Program-made: the position numbers and the translations under genes
Part shown: positions 15,037 through 16,164 of the stretch, one piece after another
Position numbering within the stretch: the stretch's first letter is position 1
Layout: every line of letters starts with the position of its first letter
The notes under the pieces: generated by a model
The model's database searches: none
What the model was told of the DNA's origin: nothing
What the model saw: only the letters and a program-made list of their open reading frames with translations
Source of the DNA: Treponema sp. UBA1798
Lineage (GTDB): Bacteria > Spirochaetota > Spirochaetia > Treponematales > Treponemataceae
Direction: 5' to 3'
NCBI GenBank assembly: GCA_002319875.1
Contig: DCFS01000205.1
Span: forward strand, 1-16,164
DNA: 16,164 bases

Positions 15037-16037
15037 AAAAATTCGGTACGGCGATCATTGGCTGTGGAGCAGTTGCCAGAAACCATGGAAAGGCACTTGC
15101 AGTCTCTCAGGCTGCGGAATTACGATATTGTGTCGATATCGACAGAAAAAAAGCAGAAGCTTTTTCGGAAATATACGGAGGGAACGTTTTGTGTTCCTAT
15201 ACGGATCTTTTTTCGAAAGATGACGTGAATGTCGTACATATCGTTACACCGCATTTTACTCATCCGGAAATCGCTATTGACTGCATGGAACACGGACTTG
15301 ATGTTTTCTGCGAAAAACCTCTTGCCATCCATGTTTCCGACGGAGAGCGCATGATCCGGACTGCCGATAAAACAGGCAGGCATCTCTGCGTCTGTTTTCA
15401 GAACCGGCTGAATGACAGCTCTGTCCGCGCAAAGCAGCTGATTGACAGCGGTGCGTATGGAAAAATTATTTCTGCCGCAGCGACTGTACGATGGGACCGG
15501 CATGGAGCTTATTACAGTGAATCCCCCTGGAGGGGACAGTACGATACGGAAGGCGGCGGCTGTATTATAAATCAGTCAATCCATACGATTGATCTGCTGC
15601 AGTATCTGGCAGGCGGGATAGTTTCACTTTCAGCGGTTGATGCGAAACTTCGTACTACAGACGATTATGAAGTGGAAGACAGCTGTATGGCTAATTTTCA
15701 ATTGTGTAACGGAGCTGGTGCGGTGGGATATTTTACCAACTGTGCGGCGGGATTCAAGACAGCGGTTGTCGAAATTGTCTGCGAAAAGGCCCGGCTTACA
15801 ATAGAGCAGAAGGGACTTGAAGTAAAAACTGATTCCGGTGTTCAGTATTTTGAAAGCGAAGTTGCAACCGGTGAAAAATCGGAGTGGGGGCTTTCACACG
15901 GGAGAATAATAGAGGCATTCTATGATGCTGTCCGTGATAAGCGACCGGTTCCGGTAGACGGCCGCGCAGCGCTTGAGGCAGTGAAGATAATTGAGGCTAT
16001 CCAGCATTCAAAAGGGAAAACAGTCCCGGTCAAATAA
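15033..16037 (+). CDS. Gfo/Idh/MocA family oxidoreductase (third of three)
   Basis: A 334-residue predicted NAD(P)-dependent dehydrogenase. The Rossmann motif is IIGCGAVARNHGKA (8-21), an acidic residue follows strand 2 (VDID, Asp35/Asp37), and E-K-P is at 94-96. The substrate domain contains EGGGCIINQSIHTIDLLQYL (173-192), giving His184 and Asp187 the usual catalytic positions. It starts at ATG 15033 in an ATGA overlap with the regulator and has only a poor ribosome-binding sequence (GGCGGA), so it too relies on coupling. The protein is compact and close to the family's typical length. It is the last gene of the chain: the stop at 16035-16037 is followed by the 21-bp repeat region and no intrinsic terminator. 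Substrate unknown; by context a uronide or keto-sugar. Confidence 0.9.
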   Translation: MKKFGTAIIGCGAVARNHGKALAVSQAAELRYCVDIDRKKAEAFSEIYGGNVLCSYTDLFSKDDVNVVHIVTPHFTHPEIAIDCMEHGLDVFCEKPLAIHVSDGERMIRTADKTGRHLCVCFQNRLNDSSVRAKQLIDSGAYGKIISAAATVRWDRHGAYYSESPWRGQYDTEGGGCIINQSIHTIDLLQYLAGGIVSLSAVDAKLRTTDDYEVEDSCMANFQLCNGAGAVGYFTNCAAGFKTAVVEIVCEKARLTIEQKGLEVKTDSGVQYFESEVATGEKSEWGLSHGRIIEAFYDAVRDKRPVPVDGRAALEAVKIIEAIQHSKGKTVPVK

Positions 16038-16069
16038 GGACAAAAGCGCAAAACGTATGAAAAATCTGG

Positions 16070-16164
16070 GCGGTCATGTATTCTCGTGACGCGGCTATAT
16101 ATTCCGGAGACGCGGTTCATCCCCGCAGGAATGCGGTTACGTGCTGTCAGGACGCGGTTATTTT
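16070..16164. repeat. Degenerate tandem repeat with exact 21-bp period, five units, runs off the window
   Basis: GCGG occurs at 16070, 16091, 16112, 16133 and 16154, each exactly 21 bases after the last. In units 2-5 it belongs to a longer core close to GACGCGGTTAT; the ten or so bases between cores vary. The last unit is cut by the window end. The array begins 32 bases after the stop of the last gene. I do not recognise the element. Twenty-one bases is two DNA helical turns and also seven codons, so a binding-site array and a heptapeptide-repeat gene are both possible. Units are too short and too unequal for CRISPR. Confidence 0.8.

Noticed and set aside
16076..16164. Possible new + strand gene starting ATG 16076 through the 21-bp repeats
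   Set aside because: No ribosome-binding sequence; all + frames are open over the repeat, so openness is not evidence of coding. Kept as a repeat only.
15920..16164. Minus-strand frame with N-R-V heptads running into the window
   Set aside because: It would overlap the 3' end of the last dehydrogenase gene by over 100 bases and shows no start or family features in view.
16070..16164. CRISPR array
   Set aside because: A 21-bp period with an 8-11 base imperfect core is far below CRISPR repeat and spacer sizes, and no cas genes are near.

Overview
The window is a single-strand catabolic gene cluster: eleven complete genes and one gene cut by the left edge, all on the + strand, with almost no space between them. 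Gene content points to breakdown of an acidic plant polysaccharide, most likely pectin or a related uronide. The organism is probably a spirochete, perhaps a gut or rumen Treponema. This is inferred from Lpl/Yte-type sugar permeases beside a solute-binding protein whose signal peptide ends in Ala-Gly-Gly with no lipobox cysteine, a style I associate with spirochetes rather than Firmicutes. There is no rRNA or tRNA in the window to confirm it.

Layout. 1-864 is the 3' part of a family GH28 polygalacturonase-type glycosidase. 865-984 holds a candidate promoter and a perfect 10-bp hairpin. 985-2795 encodes two ABC permeases. 2796-2884 holds two TTTGCAAA palindromes spaced 20 bp apart. 2885-7159 encodes a YiaK-type 2,3-diketo-L-gulonate reductase, a TIM-barrel isomerase/epimerase, a PreA-like FMN/iron-sulfur enzyme and a Gfo/Idh/MocA dehydrogenase. 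7190-8767 encodes the solute-binding protein of the transporter. 8768-8868 is a 101-base gap filled by three overlapping inverted repeats. 8869-16037 encodes a cytoplasmic heparinase II/III-type lyase, a ketose-3-epimerase-like protein, a Gfo/Idh/MocA protein, a membrane-bound AraC-family regulator and another Gfo/Idh/MocA protein; consecutive genes in this block overlap by ATGA. 16038-16164 is non-coding as far as I can tell and contains five units of a degenerate repeat with an exact 21-bp period, running off the right edge.

How it may work together (inference). GH28 cuts the polymer and the ABC system imports oligosaccharides; no ATPase gene is present, so one from elsewhere must serve. 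The lyase, which lacks a signal peptide, would cleave uronide oligomers in the cytosol to unsaturated ends. The dehydrogenases and epimerase-fold proteins would then remodel the sugars by oxidation, epimerisation and reduction. The usual pectin genes for this stage (kduI, kduD, kdgK, uxaC) are absent here, while three Gfo/Idh/MocA proteins and a DHOD/PreA-type flavoprotein with altered active-site residues are present. This suggests a redox-based route different from the textbook one. The AraC-family membrane sensor is probably the local regulator.
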